In this document: positions 33,020 to 41,159 of the stretch, in pieces
Layout: every line of letters starts with the position of its first letter
Numbering within the stretch: position 1 is the first letter of the stretch
DNA from: Akkermansiaceae bacterium
Lineage (GTDB): Bacteria; Verrucomicrobiota; Verrucomicrobiia; Verrucomicrobiales; DEV007
DNA: 64,000 nt
NCBI GenBank assembly: GCA_024233085.1
Contig: JACKQC010000007.1
Location: 1 to 64,000 of the forward strand
Direction: 5' to 3'
The notes under the pieces: generated by a model
Database searches by the model: none
What the model was told of the DNA's origin: nothing
Seen by the model: the letters and a program-made list of their open reading frames with translations, nothing else
Program-made: the position numbers and the translations under genes

Positions 33020-34333
33020 ATGTTTCACGATATTTTCAGAGGTCTGCTCGGCGTGGCCGTGTTGATTGGCCTTTGCTGGCTGCTCAGCGCCGGACGGCGG
33101 GAGATCGCCTGGCGCGTCGTGATCGGCGGCATCGCGTTGCAGGCCACCCTCGCCGCGCTGATCCTGCTGACGCCCTTCGGCGGCGTGGTCGATGTGGTTT
33201 CGGGGTGGTTTATCAAGCTGCTCGCCTTCACCGAGGAGGGTTCCGGTTTTCTTTTCGGCGAGCTGCTCGATGGCAAGCGATACGGCTTCGCCTTCAAGGT
33301 GCTGCCGACTATCATCTTCGTCTCGGCCCTGACTTCGTTGTTGTATTACCTGGGCATTCTGCAGCGCGTCGTCTTCGGTTTCGCCTGGGTGATGAAGCGC
33401 CTCATGCGCCTCTCCGGCGCGGAAAGCCTGGCCACGGCGGCGAATGTCTTCGTCGGCCAGACCGAGGCCCCGCTGGTGGTGAAACCCTATGTCCCCTCGA
33501 TGACCCGGTCGGAAATCATGGCCCTGATGACCGGCGGCATGGCGACGATCGCCGGCAGCGTTTTCGGGCTCTACATCGCCACCCTCGGAGGAGACGACGA
33601 GACCGCCAAGCTCGAGGTCGCCCGCCGGCTGCTCACCGCCTCGATGATGAACGCCCCGGCCGCCCTGTTGGTGGCGAAAATGCTCGTCCCCGAGACGGGA
33701 AAGGTGAACGAGGACCTGCTCGTCCCCCGCGACCGGCAGGGCAGCAACCTGCTCGACGCGCTCGCCAACGGCACCGTCGAGGGCCTGCGGCTCGCGCTCA
33801 ATGTCGCCGCCATGCTGCTGGTGTTCGTCGCCCTGATCGCGCTCTTCAACGCCGTCGTCGGCTGGGTCGGCGGCCTTGGCGCCGACGCGGAAACGCACAG
33901 CGCCGGCCTGCTCGACGGCTGGGTGCGAAGCCTGAGCGGCGGCGTTTTCGAAAAACTTTCGCTCGAGTCACTGGCCGGGTTTCTCTTCGCGCCGCTGGCC
34001 TGGGTCGTGGGAGCGGACGGGGGCGATCTGCTCCGGACCGGCCAGTTGCTCGGCACGAAAATGGTGACCAACGAGTTTCTCGCCTACGCTCAGCTCGGCG
34101 CGATGCAGGGCGCCGGCACCCTCGGACCGAAGACGATTTTTCTCGCCACCTTCGCCCTGTGCGGGTTCGCGAATTTCAGCTCCATCGGCATCCAGCTCGG
34201 CGGCATCGGCGCGCTGGCGCCCGAGCAGCGGCCCACGCTCGCGGCGCTCGGGTTCAAGGCCATGATCGGCGGCACCCTGGCCAGCCTGCTCACGGCGAGC
34301 ATCGCGGGCATGTTTTTCGGCGCCGTCGGCTGA
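33020..34333 (+). CDS. nupC: Concentrative nucleoside transporter (NupC/CNT family)
   Basis: 437-aa inner-membrane cation-coupled nucleoside symporter. It has N-terminal helices, the gate/TM3-type segment VLPTIIFVSALTSLLYYLGILQ, and ESLATAANVFVGQTEAPLVVKPYV (the conserved G-Q-T-E-A-P helical hairpin). SEIMALMTGGMATIAGSVFGLY, LLTASMMNAPAALLVAKML, and the C-terminal TKMVTNEFLAYAQL and ALCGFANFSSIGIQLGGIG are also present. These cover the nucleoside- and sodium-binding parts of CNT proteins. The start at 33020 fits the first helix; a longer frame overlapping tpiA is rejected. It converges with queA with only 3 bp between stops. Confidence 0.95.
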   Translation: MFHDIFRGLLGVAVLIGLCWLLSAGRREIAWRVVIGGIALQATLAALILLTPFGGVVDVVSGWFIKLLAFTEEGSGFLFGELLDGKRYGFAFKVLPTIIFVSALTSLLYYLGILQRVVFGFAWVMKRLMRLSGAESLATAANVFVGQTEAPLVVKPYVPSMTRSEIMALMTGGMATIAGSVFGLYIATLGGDDETAKLEVARRLLTASMMNAPAALLVAKMLVPETGKVNEDLLVPRDRQGSNLLDALANGTVEGLRLALNVAAMLLVFVALIALFNAVVGWVGGLGADAETHSAGLLDGWVRSLSGGVFEKLSLESLAGFLFAPLAWVVGADGGDLLRTGQLLGTKMVTNEFLAYAQLGAMQGAGTLGPKTIFLATFALCGFANFSSIGIQLGGIGALAPEQRPTLAALGFKAMIGGTLASLLTASIAGMFFGAVG

Positions 34334-34336
34334 TCC

Positions 34337-35317
34337 TCACACGATCAGCATGCAGTCGCCGTAGCTGTAAAAACGGTAGCGCGCCTCGACGGCCCTCGCG
34401 TAGGCCTCCAGCACCAGCTCGCGGCCCGCGAAGGCGCTGACGAGCATGATGAGCGTCGATTTCGGCAGGTGAAAGTTCGTCAGCAGCGTCCCGACGACGC
34501 GAAAATCCCGGGGCGGATACAGGAAAATGTCCGTCTCGCCCGCGTGCGGCCGCAACCCGTCCGGCCGGCGCGCGGCGTGCTCCAGCACCCGCACGACGGT
34601 GGTGCCGACGGCGATCACCCGCTCCGCCTTCTCGACCGCGGCCACCGTTTCCGAACTCAGCGAGTAGCGCTCCGTGTGCATCGTGTGCTCCTCGACCCGC
34701 TCCGCGCTGACGGGCCGAAAGGTGCCGAGCCCCACATGCAGCGTGACGAAGGCGTGCGGCAGGGCGACGAGCAGGTCCGGCGTGAAATGCAGGCCCGCCG
34801 TCGGCGCCGCGATGGCTCCGGTCTCGCGGGCGAAGACGGTCTGGTAGCGCTCGCGGTCCTCCGGCGCGTCCTCCCGGCCGAGGTAATGCGGCAGGGCGAG
34901 ATGGCCGAGCGTTTCCTCGTCGACCTCGCGGTCGAACTCGACGATGCGTTCGCCGCCCTCCGGCAGCACCTCGACCACCGTGCCGGTGGCGTCGCCAATC
35001 TCGACGGTGCGGCCCGGCTTCATCCGCTTGCCGGGTTTGACGAGGCATTTCCAGCGGCGGGGCGAATCGGCGTCGAGCTTGAGGAGTTCGATCCGGCCGT
35101 CGTTCGAGAAAAACCGGGCCGGCCGGACGCGCGTGTCGTTGAGCACCAGCAGGTCGCCGGTCCGGACGAATTCGGAAAACTCGCTGAAATGCCGATGCTC
35201 GATCCGTCCCGAGGCGCGATCGACCACCATCATCCGCGAATCGCCGCGCCGTTCGGGCGGCCGTTGGGCGATCAGGTCGGCGGGCAGTTCGTAGTCGAAA
35301 TCGGCGGTCAGCGGCAT
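34337..35317 (-). CDS. queA: S-adenosylmethionine:tRNA ribosyltransferase-isomerase
   Basis: 326-aa cytosolic enzyme that adds the cyclopentenediol ring to preQ1 in tRNA, the penultimate queuosine step. Signature regions are FDYELPADLIAQRPPERR, GDLLVLNDTRVRPARFF, RETGAIAAPTAGLHFTPDLL, VTLHVGLGTFRPV, HTMHTERYSLS, AVGTTVVRVLE, the GETDIFLYPP motif and LLTNFHLPKSTLIMLVSAFAG. The length is slightly below the usual 340 aa but nothing essential is missing. It is on the minus strand, downstream of a three-gene exported-protein operon but separated from it by a three-unit palindromic array. No other queuosine genes are in the window. Confidence 0.97.
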   Translation of the reverse strand: MPLTADFDYELPADLIAQRPPERRGDSRMMVVDRASGRIEHRHFSEFSEFVRTGDLLVLNDTRVRPARFFSNDGRIELLKLDADSPRRWKCLVKPGKRMKPGRTVEIGDATGTVVEVLPEGGERIVEFDREVDEETLGHLALPHYLGREDAPEDRERYQTVFARETGAIAAPTAGLHFTPDLLVALPHAFVTLHVGLGTFRPVSAERVEEHTMHTERYSLSSETVAAVEKAERVIAVGTTVVRVLEHAARRPDGLRPHAGETDIFLYPPRDFRVVGTLLTNFHLPKSTLIMLVSAFAGRELVLEAYARAVEARYRFYSYGDCMLIV

Positions 35318-35330
35318 GGCGAACGGCTTC

Positions 35331-35393
35331 GACTCAACCCTGTTCGGTCTCGGACCTGACCCTGTTGGGTCACGGACCCAACCCTGTTCAGTC
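35331..35393. repeat. 19-bp palindromic repeat array, locus 6 (three tandem units)
   Basis: Units at 35331-35349, 35353-35371 and 35375-35393 have 3-bp spacers (TCG, ACG) and all share the same CCT centre, giving a perfect 22-bp period. The TGA stop of the methyltransferase gene (35388-35390) is inside unit 3. The other side is 14 bp from the queA start. This is the cleanest array and defines the unit. Confidence 0.9.
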
Positions 35394-36083
35394 GGCCGGC
35401 TTGCGGAAGACGAGGAAGTAGTTTTCCGAAAACATCTTCAGTTCCTTCTCGAACGCGAAACCGCTGGCCTCGACTTCGGAGCGGAAGACCTCCTTGCCGG
35501 CCCGGACGTGATTCAGAATCCAGTCGGAGCTTTTGCCCTCGATGCGCTCGAAATCGACCAGCACCAGCCGGCCGCCGGGTTTCAGGGCGGAGAGGATGGA
35601 GCGCATCGTTTTTTCGGGAAACTCGAAGTGGTGATAGGTGTCGCAGATGAAGGCGAGATCGACCGAGTTGGCGGGCAGCTTCGCGTTGTCCGGATCGCAG
35701 ACGACGCCCTCCACATTGGTCAGGCCGCGCACCTTGCTGGTCATGAGGACGTGATCGACGAAGGTTTTCGCGATATCGACGGCGTAAACTTTTCCCCCGG
35801 GACCGGTGGCCTGGGCGAAGAGGCGGGTGTAAAGCCCGGTCCCGGCGCCGACATCGGCGATGGCGGTTCCGGGTTGAATCCCGAGGGTTTTCACGACGGC
35901 CTCCCGTTGGTCGTAAACTTCGCGGCCCTCTTTCTCGAAACGCTCGACGAAGGTCTTCGGGTCGGGGTTCTGAAAGCTGTCGTTGATGCCGGGATTGACG
36001 CTCTTTTCCTGCGAAAAGGCGGTTCCGGCGCCGACCGCGGCGGCGATGGCGAGCGGGGAGAGGATTCGGAGGAGGGATTTCAT
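35388..36083 (-). CDS. Exported class I SAM-dependent methyltransferase-like protein
   Basis: 231 aa. The N-terminus is a signal peptide (MKSLLRILSPLAIAAAVGAG, ending TAFSQ). A methyltransferase fold follows: motif I IADVGAGTGLYTRLFAQ (about residues 74-90), VYAVDIAKTFVDHV with the ribose-binding Asp, DLAFICDTYHHFEFPE, and LSALKPGGRLVLVDFER. Export of a SAM-dependent enzyme is puzzling because SAM is cytosolic. Similar signal-bearing methyltransferase-like proteins occur in PVC bacteria, and the ligand may differ. The ATG overlaps the DUF3365 stop (ATGA), showing translational coupling. The stop codon lies in a palindromic repeat. It may act with the co-transcribed heme protein. Confidence 0.85.
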   Translation of the reverse strand: MKSLLRILSPLAIAAAVGAGTAFSQEKSVNPGINDSFQNPDPKTFVERFEKEGREVYDQREAVVKTLGIQPGTAIADVGAGTGLYTRLFAQATGPGGKVYAVDIAKTFVDHVLMTSKVRGLTNVEGVVCDPDNAKLPANSVDLAFICDTYHHFEFPEKTMRSILSALKPGGRLVLVDFERIEGKSSDWILNHVRAGKEVFRSEVEASGFAFEKELKMFSENYFLVFRKPAD

Positions 36084-36670
36084 GGTCTGGGGCTGAACTC
36101 GACACAGATGACGCCGCGAAAGTCCCCCAAGGCATAACCGGTGGCCTGATCCTGCGGGTAAAGGCGCTGGAGCGTCTCGACGAGCGCGGGCGGAAAGGTG
36201 GCGGGATCGCCGTGACATTTCAAGCACAGTTCGGCGATGACCAACGGCCGGTAGTAGCGGTATCCGCCGTCGTCCACGGGCTCCACCCGGTCGGCGGGCG
36301 GGGGATTCGCGGTGGCGAAGGCCTCGAGCACGCGGCGGTCGAGTTCGTCGGGCGCGTTGGCGGGATTTCGCGGCTTCATTGTCGTGCGGCGCACATGGAT
36401 GCCCCGTTCGTGAACGGCGGCGGCGTCGGTGGTCGGGACGGCGACATTTCGACAGACGGCCACGGCCTGGGCCGGGTCGTTGGAGGACAGGGCGCCAATC
36501 AGTTGGGCCTTCAGGGTTTCCATCAGATCGCCGGAGATCGCGGCGCCTTTCGCCCGCGCGGCGCCCTCGTTCAGCGATTGGGACGGCACGGACGGCGATT
36601 CGTCGCGGGCCGGGTGGCATCCGGCGGTCAACAGGGCGATGGCGATGAGGGGCGTGTATTTTCGGTTCAC
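36080..36670 (-). CDS. DUF3365 heme-binding lipoprotein
   Basis: 196 aa from a GTG start at 36670, seven bases after the upstream stop; no ATG is available near the signal peptide. The lipobox LLTAGCHP (Cys about residue 18) predicts lipid anchoring in the envelope. The DUF3365 domain follows: VCRNVAVPTTDAAA, a RRTTMKPRNPANAPDELDRRVL stretch, YRYYRPLVIAELCLKCHGDP with a c-type heme motif (C-L-K-C-H), and YALGDFRGVICVEF at the end. DUF3365 (Tll0287-like) domains bind heme and are thought to sense redox or small ligands. It lies in an operon with the Cys-rich protein upstream and the exported methyltransferase downstream (ATGA overlap). Confidence 0.87.
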   Translation of the reverse strand: MNRKYTPLIAIALLTAGCHPARDESPSVPSQSLNEGAARAKGAAISGDLMETLKAQLIGALSSNDPAQAVAVCRNVAVPTTDAAAVHERGIHVRRTTMKPRNPANAPDELDRRVLEAFATANPPPADRVEPVDDGGYRYYRPLVIAELCLKCHGDPATFPPALVETLQRLYPQDQATGYALGDFRGVICVEFSPRP

Positions 36671-36677
36671 GTTGTCG

Positions 36678-37376
36678 TCAGGGCTTGGCGGGAGCCGTCG
36701 GCTCGTCCGTTGTCGCGGCCTTGGTCGCGGCGCCCGCTTTTGGACAATTTTCGCACCCCGCTTCCGGGCGGGTCTCCGCGCCGTTTGCCTCTTTTGCGCC
36801 AATTTTGCAGGCGCCGCAGCACCCCCGCGGCGCGGCAGGAACCTCCGTCGAACTCAGCGCAACCGGGTGGGTTTGATGCATTTGCTCCGAGCCTTTGGCC
36901 ACGAATCCCGAAATGATTTTCGCGTGGTTTTGCGCGACTTTCGCCGCTTCGGGAGTCTTCCCTTTCACAACGACGCGGACCCCGCCCGGAATCTCCTCGA
37001 TCGCGGTCTCAAGCTGGTCGTAATACTGGCGAAACTCGACAAAGGCGGGATCCCAGTGGCGCACGCTGAACCCGTCGTCCAAACGGTCGCGCATTTCCCG
37101 CACGTGACGCTGGATGGTGGCGGCCACCTCGGGATTCTCGGACGTGGTCTCGGCCCGGTAACCGTCCTCGGTGAGGGTGACGGAGCGGTCCAGTTCGGCA
37201 TGGGCGTCAAACAGGGCGTGAATCGCGCCGCGAAAGTCGGCTTCGACGCCGTGCCCGCCCTGGTTCGCGGGCGGACCGGCGAGGAGCGGAGGCGGGCTGG
37301 AAATGGAAACAAAGGCGAGGAGAACGGCGGCGCTCGCGCCAAAACAGAGGGAAGCGGAAGGAAGGGAAGTTTTCAT
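36678..37376 (-). CDS. Secreted protein with Cys-rich C-terminal tail, function unknown
   Basis: 232 aa with a signal peptide (MKTSLPSASLCFGASAAVLL..., ending about LLAGP). The central domain belongs to a widespread uncharacterised family with the pattern IHALFDAHAELDRSVTLTEDGY, SENPEVAATIQRHVREMRDRL, SVRHWDPAFVEFRQYYDQL, GVRVVVKGKTPEAAKVAQNHA, and FVAKGSEQMHQTHPV. Repeated conserved His residues suggest metal or heme contact. The tail has two Cys groups (CCGACKIG and CENCPKAG) joined by Ala/Thr/Pro/Glu-rich linker, unusual for the family. It is the first gene of the three-gene operon, with a promoter candidate directly upstream at 37391-37419. Confidence 0.8.
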   Translation of the reverse strand: MKTSLPSASLCFGASAAVLLAFVSISSPPPLLAGPPANQGGHGVEADFRGAIHALFDAHAELDRSVTLTEDGYRAETTSENPEVAATIQRHVREMRDRLDDGFSVRHWDPAFVEFRQYYDQLETAIEEIPGGVRVVVKGKTPEAAKVAQNHAKIISGFVAKGSEQMHQTHPVALSSTEVPAAPRGCCGACKIGAKEANGAETRPEAGCENCPKAGAATKAATTDEPTAPAKP

Positions 37377-37390
37377 GGGAGTTGATTTTC

Positions 37391-37419
37391 TATATCGTTA
37401 TTCAGCTATATTCAATCAA
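37391..37419 (-). promoter_or_regulatory. Candidate promoter for the exported redox/methyltransferase operon
   Basis: On the minus strand TTGATT (37419-37414), a 17-bp spacer and GATATA (37396-37391) resemble sigma-70 boxes. They lie in an A/T-rich 83-bp gap between the cobA/hemD stop and the first operon gene. The implied start of transcription would leave only about 10 bases before the ATG at 37376, so the boxes may be shifted or the leader very short. Confidence 0.35.
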
Positions 37420-37459
37420 GTTCAACGCTTTTTGCTCGAAAAAGTTTCGCTCCCTTTTT

Positions 37460-39004
37460 TCAGCCTTGCGAGGCCAGGTCGGACACCGCTTTCACCAGGC
37501 CCGGAATGTCATGGTTTTCGGCCTCGATGTCGACGCTCAAGCCGCGCTGGCGGAGCGTGTCGGAAGTGATGGGGCCGATGCTGGCGATCCGGGTGCCGGC
37601 CGGCATTTCCAGGCCGAGGTCGAGGAAACACTCGACCGTCGAGGAACTGGTGAAGGTGACGATATCGGCGCCCTCGGTCCTGAAGCGCTCGACGGCGCCG
37701 GTGGGATCGTCCGTCTCGGGGACCGTGCGGTAGGCGATGGCCTCGTCGAGGATCGCGCCGGCCCGGTTGAGCCGCTCGGAGAGGACGCTCCGGGCGCCCT
37801 CGGCGCGGACCCAGAGGAGGGTGATGTTATCGAGGCTGCCGGCTTCCTTTTCGAAGGCGTCGGCGAGCGATTCGGCGACGGAGACCTCGGGGGTGAGATC
37901 GACGCCGAGGCCGCGCTCTTTCAGCTTCGCCGCCGTGCCGGGGCCGATAGCCGCGATGCGGGCGCCGCCGATGGAGCGGATGTCGTCGTAGAGTTTGAAA
38001 AACACCTCGAAGAAATGGTCGACGCCGTTCGGGCTGGTGAAGACGAGCCACTCGTAGGTGTGGGCGTCGCGGACGAGTTCGGCGAACTCCCGCAGTTTTT
38101 CGCCCCGCATGCCCTCGACACGGATGGTGGGCATCTCGAGCACGTCGGCACCGAGGTCGCGGAGCTGGCGACTGAGTTCGCCCGCCTGGGAGCGGGTGCG
38201 GGTGACGACGACGCGTTTGCCGAAAAGCGGCCGGGTTTCGAACCAGTTCAGGGTCTCGCGCAGTCCGACGACGCCGCCGAAAACCGCGACGGCGGGCGCT
38301 TTGAACTCCCGTTCCTCCGCGAGCCGGGCGATGGTGTCCAACTGGCCGGTCAGGGTGCCCTGCCGGCCGGTGGTGGCCCAGCGCACCAGCGCCACGGGCG
38401 TGTCCGCCGCCATGCCGTGCGCCGCCAGGGACTCGCAAATCGTGCCGAGGCGCTCGACGCCCATCAGCATCACCTTCGTGCCGGGGGCGCGGGCGATCTG
38501 TTCGTAGTCGATGGAGGACTCGGCCTTGGCCGGGTCTTCGTGTCCGGTGAAAATGGTGAGCTGCGCGTTGTGGGCGCGGTGGGTCACGGGAATGCCGGCG
38601 TAGGCCGGGCCGGCGATGGAGGAGCTGATGCCGGGCACGATCTCGAAGCGCACGCCGGCGGCCCGCAGTTCGGCGGCTTCCTCGCCGCCGCGGCCGAAAA
38701 TCAGGGGATCGCCGCCCTTCAACCGGGTCACGACGTGGCCCGCCCGGGTTTTCTCGACAATCAGGGCGTTGATCTGGTCCTGGGTCAGGGTGTGATCGCG
38801 CGATTTCTTGCCGGCGTAGATTTTTTCGGCGTCCGGCCGGGCCCATTTCAGGAAATCGGGATTCGAGAGGTAATCGTAAACGACGACATCGGCGCGCTCG
38901 AGGCACTCGCGGCCGCGCAGGGTCATGAGCCCGGGATCGCCGGGACCGGCGCCGACGAGGTAGCAGATGCCGGCTTGCGATTGCGAAGGGGGGGAGTCAG
39001 CCAT
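37460..39004 (-). CDS. cobA-hemD: Fused uroporphyrinogen-III C-methyltransferase and uroporphyrinogen-III synthase
   Basis: 514-aa bifunctional protein. Residues about 12-250 are the SAM-dependent SUMT domain (CYLVGAGPGDPGLMTLRG, VVTRLKGGDPLIFGRGGEEA, FEIVPGISSSIAGPAYAGIPVTHR, GTKVMLMGVERL) leading to precorrin-2 and siroheme or B12. Residues about 262-510 are the HemD domain that cyclises hydroxymethylbilane (RVVVTRTRSQAGELSRQLRDLGADV, WLVFTSPNGVDHFFEVFF, IAAIGPGTAAKLKERGL, IVTFTSSSTVECFL, IASIGPITSDTLRQRGL). Such fusions are common in Gram-positives and Verrucomicrobiota. It starts 6 bp after hemC, making it last in the hemX-hemA-hemC-cobA/hemD operon. Confidence 0.96.
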   Translation of the reverse strand: MADSPPSQSQAGICYLVGAGPGDPGLMTLRGRECLERADVVVYDYLSNPDFLKWARPDAEKIYAGKKSRDHTLTQDQINALIVEKTRAGHVVTRLKGGDPLIFGRGGEEAAELRAAGVRFEIVPGISSSIAGPAYAGIPVTHRAHNAQLTIFTGHEDPAKAESSIDYEQIARAPGTKVMLMGVERLGTICESLAAHGMAADTPVALVRWATTGRQGTLTGQLDTIARLAEEREFKAPAVAVFGGVVGLRETLNWFETRPLFGKRVVVTRTRSQAGELSRQLRDLGADVLEMPTIRVEGMRGEKLREFAELVRDAHTYEWLVFTSPNGVDHFFEVFFKLYDDIRSIGGARIAAIGPGTAAKLKERGLGVDLTPEVSVAESLADAFEKEAGSLDNITLLWVRAEGARSVLSERLNRAGAILDEAIAYRTVPETDDPTGAVERFRTEGADIVTFTSSSTVECFLDLGLEMPAGTRIASIGPITSDTLRQRGLSVDIEAENHDIPGLVKAVSDLASQG

Positions 39005-39010
39005 CGGTTT

Positions 39011-40039
39011 TCAGCGGGAAAGTCGGTCCATCAGGGCGTCGGCCAGGGCGTCGGGGCGATCCGCCGGGCCGCGGGCTTCGGCTTCGCGGGGCGGGGCGTC
39101 GCCGTTGGATTCGTCGAAGACGCGCACCCGCATCGCCAGGGTCGCGCCGTCGTCCGCGAACCACGTGAAGGCGCCCACCGGCGTTTGGCATCCGGCCTGG
39201 AGACGGGCCAGAAACGCGCGCTCGGCCGTGGCACGCCGAAAGGTGTCCGCGTGGTCGATGGTTCGCAGCACGGCGATGACGGCCTCGCTGGCGACGAGCG
39301 CCTCGATCCCGACCGCGCCCTGTCCGGCGGCGGGCAGGAACTCGCGGGCGTCCAGAAATTGCGCGAAGACTTCGATCTCGTCGAAGTGAAAAGCCGTGCC
39401 CGCGAAACCCTCCACCGCCTCGACATAGCCGAGCCGCTGCAGGCCGGCGCGCGCCAGGAGAATGCCGTCCCAGCCGTCGTTTTCGACCAGTTTGCGGAGT
39501 CGGGTGGGGACGTTGCCTCGGATGTCGACCACGTCGAGATCGGGTCGCATCCAGCGCAGTTGGCGCGCCCGGCGCACGCTGCTGGTGGCCACATGCGCGC
39601 CCAGGGGCAGGCTGGCGATGCCGTCCGGCGCGGGCGATTTGGTCAGGAGCACGTCCTCGACGGGCGCGCGCGGCAGGGTGGCGACGATGGCGAAGGCCGC
39701 GTCCAGCTCCGTGGGCACGTCCTTCAGGCTGTGCACGGCGAAGTCGATCTCGCCGCGCCGCAGGGCGTCCTCGAGTTCCCTGGTGAAAATGCCCTTGTCC
39801 ACCACGGGCTGGTCGCCCTGGCTGAATTCGCTCAGTTTCAGGTCGGGCCGCTTGTCGCCGATCGTTTTCACGACGCGGATCTCGATCTCACCCTCGTATC
39901 CGGCCCCGCGCAGCGCGGCCTCGGTCATTCGCGCCTGGGCGAGCGCCAGATCGCTGCCCCGCGTGCCGAGCACGAGCTTTTCCGGAGCGGGAACGGGGGA
40001 GGAACCGCTTTCCTGGGGAGGCGGGACGGTGTTGTTCAT
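39011..40039 (-). CDS. hemC: Hydroxymethylbilane synthase (porphobilinogen deaminase)
   Basis: 342-aa cytosolic enzyme assembling four porphobilinogens into hydroxymethylbilane. Visible are KLVLGTRGSDLALAQARM, VVKTIGDKRPDLKLSEF, GIFTRELEDALRRGEIDFAVHSLKDVP, SSVRRARQLRWMRPDLDVVDIRGNVPTRLRKL, LLARAGLQRLGY, AAGQGAVGIE, and LARLQAGCQTPVGAF, where Cys attaches the dipyrromethane cofactor. The length is slightly above the usual 310 aa because of an N-terminal Pro/Ser extension and a C-terminal tail. The ATG at 40039 overlaps the hemA stop by four bases (ATGA), indicating translational coupling. Confidence 0.97.
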   Translation of the reverse strand: MNNTVPPPQESGSSPVPAPEKLVLGTRGSDLALAQARMTEAALRGAGYEGEIEIRVVKTIGDKRPDLKLSEFSQGDQPVVDKGIFTRELEDALRRGEIDFAVHSLKDVPTELDAAFAIVATLPRAPVEDVLLTKSPAPDGIASLPLGAHVATSSVRRARQLRWMRPDLDVVDIRGNVPTRLRKLVENDGWDGILLARAGLQRLGYVEAVEGFAGTAFHFDEIEVFAQFLDAREFLPAAGQGAVGIEALVASEAVIAVLRTIDHADTFRRATAERAFLARLQAGCQTPVGAFTWFADDGATLAMRVRVFDESNGDAPPREAEARGPADRPDALADALMDRLSR

Positions 40040-41121
40040 GACTGGGGCGCGGGATCTCCCGCCGGGGAAGCGGCGCGGCCCGTCCCTTCGTCGCCCGGGC
40101 GGCGATCGGGGGAGAGCGCTTCGATGCCTTTTTCCTCGATGTGTTTTTCGATGATGGTTTCGCAGAGGGAGATCTGTTTTTCGCGCTCGACGCGGGCGAC
40201 TTCGGCGATGCGTTCCAGGTCGTCGATGTCGTAGAGATAGACGTTTTCGATCCGGTTGACGGCCGGCTCGATGTCGCGCGGCACGGCGATGTCGATGAGA
40301 AAGAGCGCCCGGTCGCCGCGGTGACGCATCACCTTGGCGACCATGTCGGGCACGATCACGGCGTGCGGAGCCGAGGTGGAGCTGATGACAATGTCGACGC
40401 CGCTCATGGCTTGCTCCCATTCGTCGAAGCGCACGGCTTCCCCGGCCAGCTCGTCGGCCAGCTCGACCGCCTTGTCATAGGAGCGGTTCGAGACAATGAG
40501 GCTGCTCGCCCCGCGCGAGACGAGGCTCTGGGCGGTCTGACGACTCATCTCGCCCGCGCCGATGACCATGACGCGGCAGTTGCGGAGATTGCCGAAGATT
40601 TTCTCCGCCAGATCGACCGCGACGGACCCGACCGAGGTCGCGCCCAACTGAATGCGCGTGTTCGACCGGATCAGTTTGCCGACCTGAAAGGACTGCTGGA
40701 AGAGTTTGTTCATCCGGCGCGCGGTGGAACCGGCCTCCTGGGCGAGGGCGTAGGCCTTTTTCACTTGGCCGAAAATCTCCGTCTCGCCCAGCACCATGGA
40801 GTCCAGCCCGCTCGCCACGCGGAACAGGTGCAGCGCCGCCGCCTCGCCCTTCAGATGGTAAAAATCCACCGCATCGCGCGCCGGCAGCCGGAAATGGTCG
40901 ATCAGGTATCGGATCAGCGCCTCGAAGGCCGTCTCCGTGACCGGCGAGGCGGCGTAGATTTCGACGCGGTTGCAGGTGGACAGGACGACCGTCTCGTCGA
41001 CGCCCGGCAGGTCGCGGATTTCGCGGAGCCGGTCGTCGATCTCGGACTCGGGAAAGGCGAGACGCTCCCGGATTTCCACCGGGGCGGTCTTGTGATTGAC
41101 TCCGAGGCAAAGAATACTCAC
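40036..41121 (-). CDS. hemA: Glutamyl-tRNA reductase
   Basis: 361 aa, the first committed enzyme of C5-pathway tetrapyrrole synthesis, reducing glutamyl-tRNA to glutamate 1-semialdehyde with NADPH. Motifs are ILCLGVNHKTAPVEIRERLAF, VVLSTCNRVEIYA with the catalytic Cys, SGLDSMVLGETEIFGQVKKAY, the NADPH domain CRVMVIGAGEMSRQTAQSL, and ALFLIDIAVPRDIEPAV. The GTG at 41121 gives the usual N-terminus. An in-frame GTG at 41163 overlaps the upstream hemX stop (GTGA) and would add 14 residues; both are possible. The C-terminal tail is short, and the dimerisation helix appears reduced compared with ~420-aa homologues. Confidence 0.95.
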   Translation of the reverse strand: MSILCLGVNHKTAPVEIRERLAFPESEIDDRLREIRDLPGVDETVVLSTCNRVEIYAASPVTETAFEALIRYLIDHFRLPARDAVDFYHLKGEAAALHLFRVASGLDSMVLGETEIFGQVKKAYALAQEAGSTARRMNKLFQQSFQVGKLIRSNTRIQLGATSVGSVAVDLAEKIFGNLRNCRVMVIGAGEMSRQTAQSLVSRGASSLIVSNRSYDKAVELADELAGEAVRFDEWEQAMSGVDIVISSTSAPHAVIVPDMVAKVMRHRGDRALFLIDIAVPRDIEPAVNRIENVYLYDIDDLERIAEVARVEREKQISLCETIIEKHIEEKGIEALSPDRRPGDEGTGRAASPAGDPAPQS

Positions 41122-41159
41122 TTTTTTGGGAAGACGGGTCGAAGGAGCGGCGGCGCGGA

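Noticed and set aside
35331..35393. Three evenly spaced repeats as a mini CRISPR array
   Set aside because: The spacers are only 3 bp, the unit is itself a palindrome, and no cas genes are present.
37382..40234. A 950-codon open frame on the plus strand
   Set aside because: It is the complement of cobA-hemD and hemC, whose motifs are intact on the other strand.
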